Assembly: GCF_030816505.1 (NCBI RefSeq)
Contig: NZ_JAUSYB010000001.1
Coordinates: 3,038,001-3,102,000 of the forward strand
Length of the DNA stretch: 64,000 nt
Source: Microbacterium sp. W4I20
GTDB taxonomy: Bacteria > Actinomycetota > Actinomycetes > Actinomycetales > Microbacteriaceae
Direction of reading: 5' to 3'
The notes under the pieces are model-generated. The model saw nothing but the letters and a program-made list of their open reading frames with translations. It searched no databases and was not told the DNA's origin. Below, one piece after another: positions 27,350 through 35,194 of the stretch. A program made the position numbers and the translations under genes. Within the stretch, counting starts at the first letter, position 1. Each line of letters starts with the position of its first letter.

Positions 27350-28272
27350 GCGGGGACCTTCGCCTTCTTCTCGCGATTCATGAAGGCGATCGCGGCGAGC
27401 GGGATGAGGGTGAGGAGGAACAGCGCCACGCTGATCGCGGACGCGTACCCGATGTTGCCGTTCAGGCCGGAGCCGACCTGGCGGATCAGCATCACCAGCG
27501 ACATGTCGTAGCCGCCGGGTCCTCCGGTGCTCTTGGAAAGTACGTCGAGCTCGGCGAACACCCTCATCGCGGAGACGGCGATGAGCACGGCGATCAGGAG
27601 CATCGCCCCGCGCACCGATGGGATCGTGACGGAGAGGAAGCGGCGGAAGGCGCCGGCACCGTCGAGCATCGCGGCCTCGTGCAGCTCCTTGCCGACGTTG
27701 CCGAGGGCGGCGAGGTACACGACCATGTAGTAGCCGAGCCCCTTCCACACCGTGAGCAGGATGGCGCAACCCAGCAGCAGCCAGCGATCCACGAGGAACG
27801 CCATCGGCTTGTCGACGAGTCCGAGGAACTCGAGCGTCTGGTTGATGATGCCGCGGCTGTCGAACAGCCAGGTCCAGATGAGCGCCACCACGACGACCGA
27901 CGCGATCACGGGGAAGTAGAAGGTGGTGCGGAAGAACGCGATGCCCGGCAGCTTCTTCTGCACGAGAAGGGCCAGCAGGAGCGGCAGGATCGTGAGCAGC
28001 GGCACGCACACGACGACGTAGATGATGCAGGTCGTCAGGGCGTTCCAGAACATCTCGTCGCCGAACATGCGGTCGTAGTTTGCCGCGCCGATGAACTCGG
28101 GTGTGCGCAGCGGACGCGCGTCGGTGAAGCTGAGGAAGACCGTGTTGAGGAACGGCCAGAGCGCGAACACCAGCACCCAGATGACGGCGGGGCCGAGGAG
28201 AAGCCAGGGCGTGAACCATCGGTGGGATCTCATCGATCTCACCCTGCTCCGGATGCCGGTGTCCGCGCTCAT
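27346..28272 (-). CDS. CUT1 sugar ABC transporter permease (MalF-like), mannose-glycan importer
   Basis: A 308-aa permease. ATG 28272 (MSADTGIRSRVRS) lies 2 nt after the binding-protein stop; the longer reading frame is a shadow of that gene. It has six hydrophobic segments and the EAA motif (LHEAAMLDGAGAFRRFLSVTIP region). It pairs with the MalG-like protein encoded downstream. No ATPase gene is nearby, so energising probably depends on a shared MsiK-type subunit. Confidence 0.92.
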   Translation of the reverse strand: MSADTGIRSRVRSMRSHRWFTPWLLLGPAVIWVLVFALWPFLNTVFLSFTDARPLRTPEFIGAANYDRMFGDEMFWNALTTCIIYVVVCVPLLTILPLLLALLVQKKLPGIAFFRTTFYFPVIASVVVVALIWTWLFDSRGIINQTLEFLGLVDKPMAFLVDRWLLLGCAILLTVWKGLGYYMVVYLAALGNVGKELHEAAMLDGAGAFRRFLSVTIPSVRGAMLLIAVLIAVSAMRVFAELDVLSKSTGGPGGYDMSLVMLIRQVGSGLNGNIGYASAISVALFLLTLIPLAAIAFMNREKKAKVPA

Positions 28273-28274
28273 GC

Positions 28275-29576
28275 TTACTGGTCCACGCGGTTCGCGTTGG
28301 CGTACTCGACGATCTTGTCGAGCTGCGTCGCAGCATCCGCCTCGCCGTTGATCGCCAGGGCGATCTGCTGCGTCATGTAGGTGGCCATGTCGGAGGTCCA
28401 CTGGAACGGCAGCGCCTTCGCGCCTTCCATCGCAGTGAAGACGGTGTCGATCGCGGCGAGCTGCTTCTCGTCGGTGATCGACGAGGAGATGTTCTCCACG
28501 ACCTTGTCACCTCCGGCAGCGGTGCCAGGAGCGGTGCCGACGGCGAGCGACGAGAACGCGACCTGGTTCTCCTCGTTGGTCACGAACTCGGCGAAGGCGA
28601 GCGCGGCCTCCTTGTTGTCGGAGTCGGCCGAGACGTTGAGTCCCTGCACGTAGAGCGGCGGCACGCCCAGGCGCTGCGTCGCGACGGTGTTCTCCAGCAG
28701 AGCCGGCGCATCCTTCTGCAGGTCGGTGGTGAAGCCGGTGCCTCCGGTCGTGAACGCGACCTTCTCCTGGATGTAGGCCTCGGCGTTCCCGCCGTAGTCG
28801 CCGGTCAGCGCCTCGGCGGGCATCGCACCCGCGGCGTAGGCGTCGGCGTAGGCCTGGATGATCTCGGCGGCCTCGTCGGTGTTGAAGTCGAACTCGCCCT
28901 TGTCGTTGATGACCTCCATGCCGGCGGCCGTGAAGGTGTCGAGCGCGGGGATCGACGAGAGCAGCTGCACCTTGCCGTCGGACTCGGTGGCGACCTTCTT
29001 CGCGAGGGTGAGGAGTTCGTCGACAGTGGTCGGCAGGTTTTCCTCGGTGACGCCGAACGGGGCGAGCTGCGCGAGGTTCCACCACGAGGCGTCGCTGGAG
29101 AGGTACCAGGGGAGCCCGTAGGTGCCCTCGACCTCGGGGTACTGGCTGTAGGACTCCCAGGCGCCGGCGTTGTAGACCGACTTCAGATCGGGGTCGGCCG
29201 TGTCGATGTCGACGAGCTTGCCGGCCGCGACGAGCGGGTAGGCGATGTCCGGCGGCAGGTTCAGCACGTCGGGGAGGGTGTCGGCGTTCGCCTGGCTCAG
29301 GATCTTCTCCTGGTAGCCGTCGCCCGGCTGGTCGAGCCACTCGACCGTGACGTCGGGGTTCTCCTTCTCGAACGCGTCGATCAGGTCCTCGAAGTAGGGC
29401 GTGAACTTCTCGTTCTTGAGCGACCAGGTCTGGAACTGGATCGATCCGCTCAGCTCGCCGGAGGTGTCGATGGGGCCGCTGTCGCCGGAGCCTCCGCCGC
29501 CCCCGGTGCAACTCGTCAGCGCCAGGACGCCGATGCTGAATGCGGCCAGAGCGGCAATGCGTGTCGGAACTCTCAT
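28275..29576 (-). CDS. CUT1-family ABC transporter substrate-binding lipoprotein, mannose-glycan importer
   Basis: A 433-aa lipoprotein: MRVPTRIAALAAF signal with lipobox LTSC (Cys23), a Gly/Ser-rich linker, then a solute-binding family 1 domain (SIQFQTWSLKNEKFTPYFEDL, LPDVLNLPPDIAYPL). The preceding start at 29618 would add residues with no signal logic and is rejected. It is the first gene of the importer-GH92 operon and lies 52 nt downstream of an operator-like motif. Its cargo is probably the mannose-rich oligosaccharide released by GH18. Confidence 0.92.
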   Translation of the reverse strand: MRVPTRIAALAAFSIGVLALTSCTGGGGGSGDSGPIDTSGELSGSIQFQTWSLKNEKFTPYFEDLIDAFEKENPDVTVEWLDQPGDGYQEKILSQANADTLPDVLNLPPDIAYPLVAAGKLVDIDTADPDLKSVYNAGAWESYSQYPEVEGTYGLPWYLSSDASWWNLAQLAPFGVTEENLPTTVDELLTLAKKVATESDGKVQLLSSIPALDTFTAAGMEVINDKGEFDFNTDEAAEIIQAYADAYAAGAMPAEALTGDYGGNAEAYIQEKVAFTTGGTGFTTDLQKDAPALLENTVATQRLGVPPLYVQGLNVSADSDNKEAALAFAEFVTNEENQVAFSSLAVGTAPGTAAGGDKVVENISSSITDEKQLAAIDTVFTAMEGAKALPFQWTSDMATYMTQQIALAINGEADAATQLDKIVEYANANRVDQ

Positions 29577-29627
29577 CGTGCTTCTTCCTCGAGGCGGGCG
29601 ATTCCGCGTGGCGCCCACGGATGAATG

Positions 29628-29646
29628 GACTGCAACGCTTTAGCAG
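29628..29646 (-). promoter_or_regulatory. Operator-like motif upstream of the mannose-glycan importer operon
   Basis: On the minus strand this reads CTGCTAAAGCGTTGCAGTC, sharing CTNAAGCG-N-T and the following AGT with the sites at 21914 and 29729. It lies 52 nt upstream of the binding-protein ATG. Confidence 0.6.
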
Positions 29647-29728
29647 ATGAAACCACCGGATGCTGCGCCTGTCAAGGTGCTGGCGGAGGGTCTCACGGGA
29701 ATCCGGTTCTGGTGGTGGGTTGTTCGTT

Positions 29729-29745
29729 GCTCAAGCGTTATAGTG
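29729..29745 (+). promoter_or_regulatory. Operator-like motif and -10 upstream of the GH5 gene
   Basis: GCTCAAGCGTTATAGTG contains the shared CTNAAGCG-N-T and a consensus-like TATAGT -10 (29739-29744). The 216-nt divergent region 29577-29792 therefore holds two copies of the motif, one per direction, and nothing else I can identify. Confidence 0.6.
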
Positions 29746-29792
29746 ATGCGACATGCCCTCGCCGGAGGGCGCCGTCGGAAAGGTCCGGACAC

Positions 29793-31103
29793 ATGACGCA
29801 GCGTGGCGCTCTCGATGCTTCCCTGAGATTCGGGGCGAACTACACGCCGTCGAAGGACTGGATGCACTCCTGGCTCGACTTCACGCCCGACGACGTGCGC
29901 CGCGATTTCGCCGCGCTCGCCGAGCTGGGCCTCGACCATGTGCGTGTCTTCCCCCTGTGGAACGTGCTCCAGCCGAACCGCACGCTCATCCGCGCGAAGG
30001 CCGTCGACGACGTGCGCACCATGGTCGACATCGCCAGCGAGTTCGGGCTCGACGCCAGCGTCGACGTGATCCAGGGGCACCTGTCGAGCTTCGACTTCGT
30101 CCCGTCCTGGCTGTACACCTGGCACGACAAGAACATGTTCACCGATCCGAAGGCGCTGGAGGGGCAGGTCGCGCTCGTCGACCGGCTCGGACAGGCGCTG
30201 CGCGAGGCGCCGAACTTCCTCGGCCTGACCCTCGGCAACGAGACCAACCAGTTCTCGGCGCACACCCACCCCTCGCCGTGGCCGGTCACGCAGGACGAGG
30301 CGGGCGAGTGGATCTCGGCGCTGCTCGCGGCGGCGGATGCTGCGGCGCCCGGCCACACGAACGTGCACAGCGAGTACGACGCGGTCTGGTTCATGGACGG
30401 CCACGGGTTCACGCCCGCGCATGCCTCGCGCCTCGGCGCGATGACCACGATCCACTCCTGGATCTTCAACGGCACCGCGCAGCGCTACGGCGGGCGCTCG
30501 GTCGCGTCAGACCGGCACGCCGAGTACCTGATCGAGCTGTCCCGCGCCTTCGCGACCGACCCCGACCGGGTGGTCTGGCTGCAGGAGGTCGGTGCGCCCT
30601 CGAACTGCCTCGAAGAGGACGAGATGCCCGGGTTCCTGGAGGCGACGGTGCGCTCGGCCGCGCGCACCGAGAATCTCTGGGGTATCACCTGGTGGTGCTC
30701 GCACGACGTGAGCCGCGACCTCGGCGACTTCCCCGAGCTGGAGTACTCGCTCGGTCTGGTCGGGCAGGACGGGGAGGCGAAGCCCCTCGGACGCCGGCTG
30801 GCCGAGCTCATCCCCGAGCTTCGCGTGCGTCAGACGCCGCCGGCGCGGGAGACCGCGATCGTGGTCGACGTCGATGAGCGCGAGGTGCCCGTGAGCCGTG
30901 CGGCCCTGAGCCCCGGAGGAGTGGTGTTCCAGGCGTGGGTGGATGCCTGCGCGGCAGGACTCGACCCGGCGTTCGTCACTTCACGGACGGCCCAGGATTC
31001 TGCGGCGCTCGAGGCCCGCGGCATCCGTCATCTGATCCGCCCCGACGTGTCGGCGAACGAGGTCGACCCCTATGGCTCGGTGAACACGGTCGTCGGAGCC
31101 TGA
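29793..31103 (+). CDS. GH5 family beta-mannosidase-like enzyme (GH5_18-like)
   Basis: A 436-aa cytoplasmic TIM-barrel hydrolase. It starts [21 protein letters not shown], typical of the GH5_18 subfamily as I recall it. The acid/base Glu lies in [10 protein letters not shown] (about residue 150, the GH5 N-E pair) and the nucleophile Glu in [11 protein letters not shown] (about 264). A small C-terminal beta domain follows. Bifidobacterial GH5_18 enzymes split Man-beta-1,4-GlcNAc left after N-glycan trimming, which would complete the pathway here. It is divergent from the importer and shares its operator-like motif. Endo-mannanase activity is the alternative. Confidence 0.8.
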   Translation: MTQRGALDASLRFGANYTPSKDWMHSWLDFTPDDVRRDFAALAELGLDHVRVFPLWNVLQPNRTLIRAKAVDDVRTMVDIASEFGLDASVDVIQGHLSSFDFVPSWLYTWHDKNMFTDPKALEGQVALVDRLGQALREAPNFLGLTLGNETNQFSAHTHPSPWPVTQDEAGEWISALLAAADAAAPGHTNVHSEYDAVWFMDGHGFTPAHASRLGAMTTIHSWIFNGTAQRYGGRSVASDRHAEYLIELSRAFATDPDRVVWLQEVGAPSNCLEEDEMPGFLEATVRSAARTENLWGITWWCSHDVSRDLGDFPELEYSLGLVGQDGEAKPLGRRLAELIPELRVRQTPPARETAIVVDVDEREVPVSRAALSPGGVVFQAWVDACAAGLDPAFVTSRTAQDSAALEARGIRHLIRPDVSANEVDPYGSVNTVVGA

Positions 31104-31132
31104 CGCGGGGTCGGGTGTCAGTGCCAGAGTCG

Positions 31133-31930
31133 CTACGACCACCCGAAGTGCCGCAAGACAGCGTTGGCGACGCCGTCGATGCTGTCTCTCTGGCTATCGG
31201 TCAGAGGAGCGACCTCGCTGTACGCGGCGATGAATGTCGCGCGATTGGCCAGGCTCATCGGGCGCCAGTCGTGGTACTGGGTACCGAGCAGAACCGCGGA
31301 CCGTCCTACTTCCCACGCCCTGTCCTGGTAACAGGCTTCGTCGAAGTCGAGGATCGCGGCGATTTCGCCGTGTCGCTGGAGGACGTTCGCAGACCGGAAG
31401 TCCCCATGCACGAGCTGCCCCGTCTCGCCTGGCACGGCGGTAAGGCGCGGCGGGTACGCGGCCAGCGCCTTGTGCAGCAGCGCCAGCGTCCGACCGGCGG
31501 CCACCAGCTGGTGGCCATCCTCAACGTCGAGCGGATCCCCCATGATCGCTGGATAAAGGCCGACAGAGATGCGATCGCGTTCGACTCGCAAGCCGCCATC
31601 CCGGCTTCGAACCGGTGCGGCCACGGGCACGCCTTCGGCGTCGAGCCACGCGATAAGTGTGTCGATTTCCGCTAGTCCTGGGAACAACGACGGGTCCACA
31701 GCGCACTTGGCGACGAACGACTCGCCGTCGATCGTCACCCATGCAAGGAGCTTGCTCGCACTCATCACCAGGCGGTCGCAGCTCTCAACGTCGAGCGCCC
31801 ACGCATCGCGAAGGGTTTCGCTGAGCCACACGGCAGCGGCATCGACGCCGGCGAACCCGAAGCGTTCAGCCAGTGCCGTTGTCGGCTCGACGGACTCCCA
31901 TAACATCTGCAACTCAGGCTGGGAAATCAT
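31133..31930 (-). CDS. APH-fold phosphotransferase family protein
   Basis: A 265-aa kinase-fold protein. The catalytic loop HGDFRSANVL (about residue 174) and the metal-binding DFDEA (about 193) are the Brenner and DFG-equivalent motifs of aminoglycoside/choline kinases. VAKCAV supplies the ATP-site Lys. Such genes are often annotated as resistance or small-molecule kinases, but the substrate cannot be read from sequence. It is convergent with GH5 and single-standing. Confidence 0.82.
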   Translation of the reverse strand: MISQPELQMLWESVEPTTALAERFGFAGVDAAAVWLSETLRDAWALDVESCDRLVMSASKLLAWVTIDGESFVAKCAVDPSLFPGLAEIDTLIAWLDAEGVPVAAPVRSRDGGLRVERDRISVGLYPAIMGDPLDVEDGHQLVAAGRTLALLHKALAAYPPRLTAVPGETGQLVHGDFRSANVLQRHGEIAAILDFDEACYQDRAWEVGRSAVLLGTQYHDWRPMSLANRATFIAAYSEVAPLTDSQRDSIDGVANAVLRHFGWS

Positions 31931-32020
31931 GAGTTCGAGTCAATCATTGAAGTCGCTGGCTGCTCGAGTGAGTGTGCCGATACTCATCGTTTTCGGCGGG
32001 CAGAGCGGCCCATTTGTCGC

Positions 32021-32824
32021 CTAATCGCGTAAAGCGAGGATGGCCTCGGCTAGGGGGGTATGTCGGTGTTGCTGCTCGTCGTCCCAATGCCCGAGGAGGT
32101 GCAGCGTCACGGTCCGGAACAGCAACGCGCGCAGCAGCAACTGACACCAGTGTTCGATGCCGAAGTCGCGGCTCAGCTCCTGAACGGGGTGGTCGTGCCA
32201 GCAGGCGGCGTCGACCACCGCAATCGCCGCACCAAGGCCCGAAGGCCGCCAATACGGTGCCCAGTCGATGACGCAGGGAGGGTGACCCTCGGCGAACATG
32301 ACATTGCCCAACAGGTCGCCGTGGATCACCTGGTCGGATGCTGCGATCGGCCGACGCTCGTTCGCGAGACGCTCGAGGAAACCATCGGTCGGGAGAGTCG
32401 CCTCGCCCCACGCGATCCGGTCGGCTCGACTCCAGGGGTCTGAGGATGCCTCGATGAACGGCGGGCGAGGCTCCGAGGCGATTGCCTCATGAAACGCCAA
32501 CCCCGCGCGCACGACGTCTTCGACGCGGGTCTCGTCCGCGGCACCGGGCACCCACTCCATCGCATGCCACCCGTCTCGCACCCAGCTTCCCTCGGCGTCC
32601 AAGAGGGGTCGGGGGACACGGAATTCGCTGGACCCCTGCAATCCGGAAAGGACTTCTGACTTCCAGGTCGCCTCGAGCGCGTCCCCCGTCGGCCGCAGAA
32701 CCACGTCGCCGACCCGCCACGTCAGACCCCGCCCGCCGGGCAGCAGCTCCGGCACTCCTACGCAGCCGAACGCTCCGGTTATCCGTGCGGACGGGGGCAC
32801 CGGTCGAGTCGTTTCCACCATCAC
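32021..32824 (-). CDS. APH-fold protein, TIGR02569-like
   Basis: A 267-aa protein with HGDLLGNVMF (catalytic loop, about residue 170) and VIDWAPYWRP (metal-binding Asp, about 188). The N-terminal GCVGVPELLPGGRGLTWRVGDVVLRP resembles the TIGR02569 family of actinobacterial APH-like proteins of unknown substrate. It is separated by 90 nt from the other APH-fold gene downstream; the two are only distantly alike, so this is not a recent duplication. Confidence 0.78.
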   Translation of the reverse strand: MMVETTRPVPPSARITGAFGCVGVPELLPGGRGLTWRVGDVVLRPTGDALEATWKSEVLSGLQGSSEFRVPRPLLDAEGSWVRDGWHAMEWVPGAADETRVEDVVRAGLAFHEAIASEPRPPFIEASSDPWSRADRIAWGEATLPTDGFLERLANERRPIAASDQVIHGDLLGNVMFAEGHPPCVIDWAPYWRPSGLGAAIAVVDAACWHDHPVQELSRDFGIEHWCQLLLRALLFRTVTLHLLGHWDDEQQHRHTPLAEAILALRD

Positions 32825-32874
32825 CTCAGTATGGAGCCGTCCGGTTTGGTCGGAGACTGAATCGCAAAAATAGT

Positions 32875-32912
32875 GTCCTCCACGACAGTAATATGATACT
32901 GTCCCAGAGGAC
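32875..32912 (+). promoter_or_regulatory. Nested palindrome in the promoter of the NTF2-like gene
   Basis: The outer arms are GTCCTC (32875-32880) and GAGGAC (32907-32912). The inner arms are GACAGTA (32884-32890) and TACTGTC (32897-32903). The right half GTCCCAGAGGAC matches the MarR-group motif seen at 34401-34441 and 35133. The rest of the 247-nt gap 32825-33071 shows no gene. Confidence 0.65.
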
Positions 32913-33071
32913 GGTATCTACGACGGCCCGCGGTGGAGTCCCAAGATTTCTGGCTCGCTGCCTGGCTGTATCGGTGTCACTCGTGGTGTCCGTTCTGGCA
33001 TTTCCTGGCGGTCGCAATCAGCGTCCGTCTCATCGAAAGCACGAGACATCTCGTCGAAGAAAGGACACGCA

Positions 33072-33428
33072 ATGAGCAAGGAACTGAAGAATGAAGAACT
33101 GCCGGCGGCCGTGCACGGTTTCGTCGACGGGTGGCAGTCGGGTGATGCGGACAAGGTCGAGGCGCTGTTCACCGAGAACGCGGTCGTCACCGACGAAGGC
33201 CACACGCATCGCGGCAAGGACGAGATCCGCACCTGGATCCGCAACACGATCCACCTCTTCACCACCACCCTCACGTTCCTCGGGGGACGCGAGGTCGGCG
33301 GGATGGTGGGAGCGTCGTACCGCCTCGAGGGCGACTTCCCGGGCGGAGTCGTGGCACTGGAGTACCAGTTCCACCTCGATGAGGAGGGCCAGATCGTCGA
33401 GCTGGACTTCGCCGAGTCGGCAGCCTGA
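33072..33428 (+). CDS. NTF2-like / SnoaL-like protein
   Basis: A 118-aa cone-shaped-fold protein (VHGFVDGWQSGDADKVEALFTENAVVTDEG, then FDFAES-like ending ELDFAESAA). AAAGGA lies 8 nt before the ATG. SnoaL/NTF2-like proteins include ketosteroid-isomerase-type enzymes and ligand-binding proteins, so the activity is open. Its promoter shares a palindromic element with the SDR gene downstream on the other strand. The two are likely controlled together by the MarR proteins encoded at 34.5 and 36.3 kb. Confidence 0.8.
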   Translation: MSKELKNEELPAAVHGFVDGWQSGDADKVEALFTENAVVTDEGHTHRGKDEIRTWIRNTIHLFTTTLTFLGGREVGGMVGASYRLEGDFPGGVVALEYQFHLDEEGQIVELDFAESAA

Positions 33429-33440
33429 CAGACCAGCGCG

Positions 33441-33486
33441 CAGCAGAAGAGGCTGCCTCCCCACCCGGAGGCAGCCTCTTCTGCTG
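33441..33486. terminator. Bidirectional terminator between convergent genes
   Basis: Perfect 20-bp arms at 33441-33460 and 33467-33486 with a 6-nt loop, immediately after the NTF2-like gene. Confidence 0.85.
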
Positions 33487-33505
33487 CGTGCTGCGAGTGC
33501 AAGAA

Positions 33506-33538
33506 GCGCCGGCCAGCCATGGTGTGGCTGACCGGCGC
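33506..33538 (-). terminator. Second hairpin, downstream of the SDR gene
   Basis: GCGCCGG-C-CAGCCA (33506-33519) pairs with TGGCTG-A-CCGGCGC (33525-33538), 13 bp with one mismatch and a 5-nt loop. It lies just beyond the SDR stop on the minus strand. Confidence 0.7.
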
Positions 33539-33551
33539 ATGAACCGTGTCT

Positions 33552-34337
33552 TCAGACCGTACGGACTGTTCCTCCGTCGATGACGACCTCCGTGCTGACG
33601 ATGGCCGATGCTCGGTCGGAGACCAGGAACCCTACGAGGTCCGCGATCTCCTCCGTCTCGGCGAACCGGCCCAGGGGTACGCCTCCGAGAGAGTCCATGA
33701 CCCGCTGTGCGGCGGCTTCGCGACTGATCCCGTTGGCTTCGGCGAGTCGGTCGTAGAACACCGCGGTGGCCTCTGTGTTGATGCCGCCGGGACTGAGGGC
33801 GTTCACGCGCACGCCCTTCGGCGCGAGCTCGGTCGCCAATCCCTTGCTGTAGGTGCGCAGTGCCGCCTTCGCCGCCGCGTAGGGGAGTGTCGATTCCCAC
33901 TGCGGTTGCACATGCTGGATCGAGGTGAAGTGCAGCACGACTCCTGATCCCTTGGCGATCATTCCGGGGATCAGCGCGTGGTCGAGGCGCACGGCGCCGA
34001 GGAAGTTGAGCTGAAGTTCGGTGATCCACTGCTCCTCGGGAACGGCCTCGAACCCGCCCGCCGGAGTCGAGCTGCCACCCACGACGTGCACGATGATGTC
34101 GGCGCCGCCAGCTTTCGACAACTCTGCGGCGACGAGGTCCGTGCCCTCCTTGGTGGAGGTGTCAGCCGCGATGAAACGGTCGGGGTGCTCGTAGCCTGCG
34201 GGCATCGATCGGGCGGTCACGTAGACGTCCGCGCCGAGTTCTCGCAGCCTGTCGACCACCGCGGCGCCCGCGCCCTTCGTTCCTCCGGTGACCAGCGTTC
34301 GGCGACCGTCCAGGCGGTCGCGATCTGTCTGTGACAT
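33552..34337 (-). CDS. Short-chain dehydrogenase/reductase (SDR)
   Basis: A 261-aa classical SDR: cofactor turn TGGTKGAGAAV (about residue 17), catalytic Ser in HFTSIQ, YAAAK (Tyr/Lys), NALSPGGI and the closing VIDGGTVRTV. The start at 34337 (MSQTDRD) is chosen; MGSRHM at 34352 is possible. The basic/Thr-rich turn and ARSM after strand 2 suggest NADP(H). The substrate is unknown. Two tandem MarR-type palindromes lie 64-104 nt upstream. Confidence 0.87.
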   Translation of the reverse strand: MSQTDRDRLDGRRTLVTGGTKGAGAAVVDRLRELGADVYVTARSMPAGYEHPDRFIAADTSTKEGTDLVAAELSKAGGADIIVHVVGGSSTPAGGFEAVPEEQWITELQLNFLGAVRLDHALIPGMIAKGSGVVLHFTSIQHVQPQWESTLPYAAAKAALRTYSKGLATELAPKGVRVNALSPGGINTEATAVFYDRLAEANGISREAAAQRVMDSLGGVPLGRFAETEEIADLVGFLVSDRASAIVSTEVVIDGGTVRTV

Positions 34338-34400
34338 GTGTCTGCTTCCCATCGCTCGGTGAGGTCTTCGAGCGCGACCGAGTCGTCGCGCACGAGATCC

Positions 34401-34441
34401 TGTCTCCCAGGACACTATCATGTACCGTCCCACAGGACACT
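34401..34441. promoter_or_regulatory. Two tandem MarR-type operator candidates upstream of the SDR gene
   Basis: TGTCTCCCAGGACACT (34401-34416) and CGTCCCACAGGACACT (34426-34441) are 25 nt apart. Both fit YGTCYY-N2-AGGACA, matching 35133 (TGTCCTGTAGGACA) and 32900. They lie between the SDR and MarR genes. Confidence 0.65.
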
Positions 34442-34525
34442 AAAATCATCGGCGCACGACGAAACTCGTCGCTGCCAAGGCTGGCCAGCAGGGATGCCGG
34501 ACGCTCGCTTCGCTGCCGCCGAGCC

Positions 34526-35056
34526 TCAGGACTCGTCGGGGAGGAGGCCTCGTTCGAGCATCCGATCGGCCGATGCGATCGCATCCTTCACGAATCGCTC
34601 GGTGAGGGCTGTGTACCGACGCACGTCGGCGGGAGACCACCCCTCGAGCACCTCGGCGATCATCCGGTCGCCGAGCGCGTAGACGCCTCGGGCCGCCTCT
34701 TCTCCCGCCTCGGTGAGGCTGATCAGAGTCGCGCGGCGGTCGGTCGGATCCGTCTTGCGCTCGACGAGTCCATCGCTTTCGAGCCGTCGCACGATCTTGC
34801 TGACGTACGAGGCGCCGGTCGCCAGCACCTCCGAGAGTGCGGTCGGCCGCATCGGCCCCCACGCGAGAAGATGCCTGAGCGTCTGGTGGGACGGCTGGTC
34901 GATCGTCTCGCCGCTCTTGGCGAGGATGTCGCCCTGGAGGGCGGGCGAATCCCAGAGAAGGATCAGGGCACTGAGGTTGGCGAGTAGCTCTGACCGGTAG
35001 GGGAAGTCGCTGGCGCGCAGCGATCGTGAGCCGTCGCCCGTTCTGCTGTTCTCCAC
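34526..35056 (-). CDS. MarR family transcriptional regulator, copy A
   Basis: A 176-aa winged-helix regulator. It has LLAWGPMRPTALSEVLATGASYVSKIVRRLESDGLV as the recognition region (about residues 75-110), then DRRATLISLTEAGEEAA as the wing. It is a close paralogue of the gene at 36315, sharing ALIL-WDSP-LQG-ILAKSGE-IDQP and RGVYALGDRMIAEVLEGWS. It is divergent from the AlkC-type gene. The palindromes around 34401-34441 and 35133 are its likely targets. Confidence 0.88.
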   Translation of the reverse strand: MENSRTGDGSRSLRASDFPYRSELLANLSALILLWDSPALQGDILAKSGETIDQPSHQTLRHLLAWGPMRPTALSEVLATGASYVSKIVRRLESDGLVERKTDPTDRRATLISLTEAGEEAARGVYALGDRMIAEVLEGWSPADVRRYTALTERFVKDAIASADRMLERGLLPDES

Positions 35057-35132
35057 AACGCGACTCTACAGACAATGCTCCCTGAGACAGTTTCTCGGTG
35101 ACGACTCCCACCGGATCAGATGTCCGCTATCC

Positions 35133-35146
35133 TGTCCTGTAGGACA
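35133..35146 (+). promoter_or_regulatory. MarR-type operator candidate upstream of the AlkC-like gene
   Basis: TGTCCTGTAGGACA, an almost perfect 14-bp palindrome (6-bp arms), between the divergent MarR gene A and the AlkC-like gene. It is the best copy of the motif also seen at 32900 and 34401-34441. Confidence 0.7.
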
Positions 35147-35194
35147 ATAACCTCACCTGCCGAGGACGAGGCGCGACGACGGAGAGGGAACGCC

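Noticed and set aside
31133..32824. Aminoglycoside resistance genes
   Set aside because: Both proteins have only the general APH-fold motifs and no signature of a known resistance subfamily, so no resistance is called.
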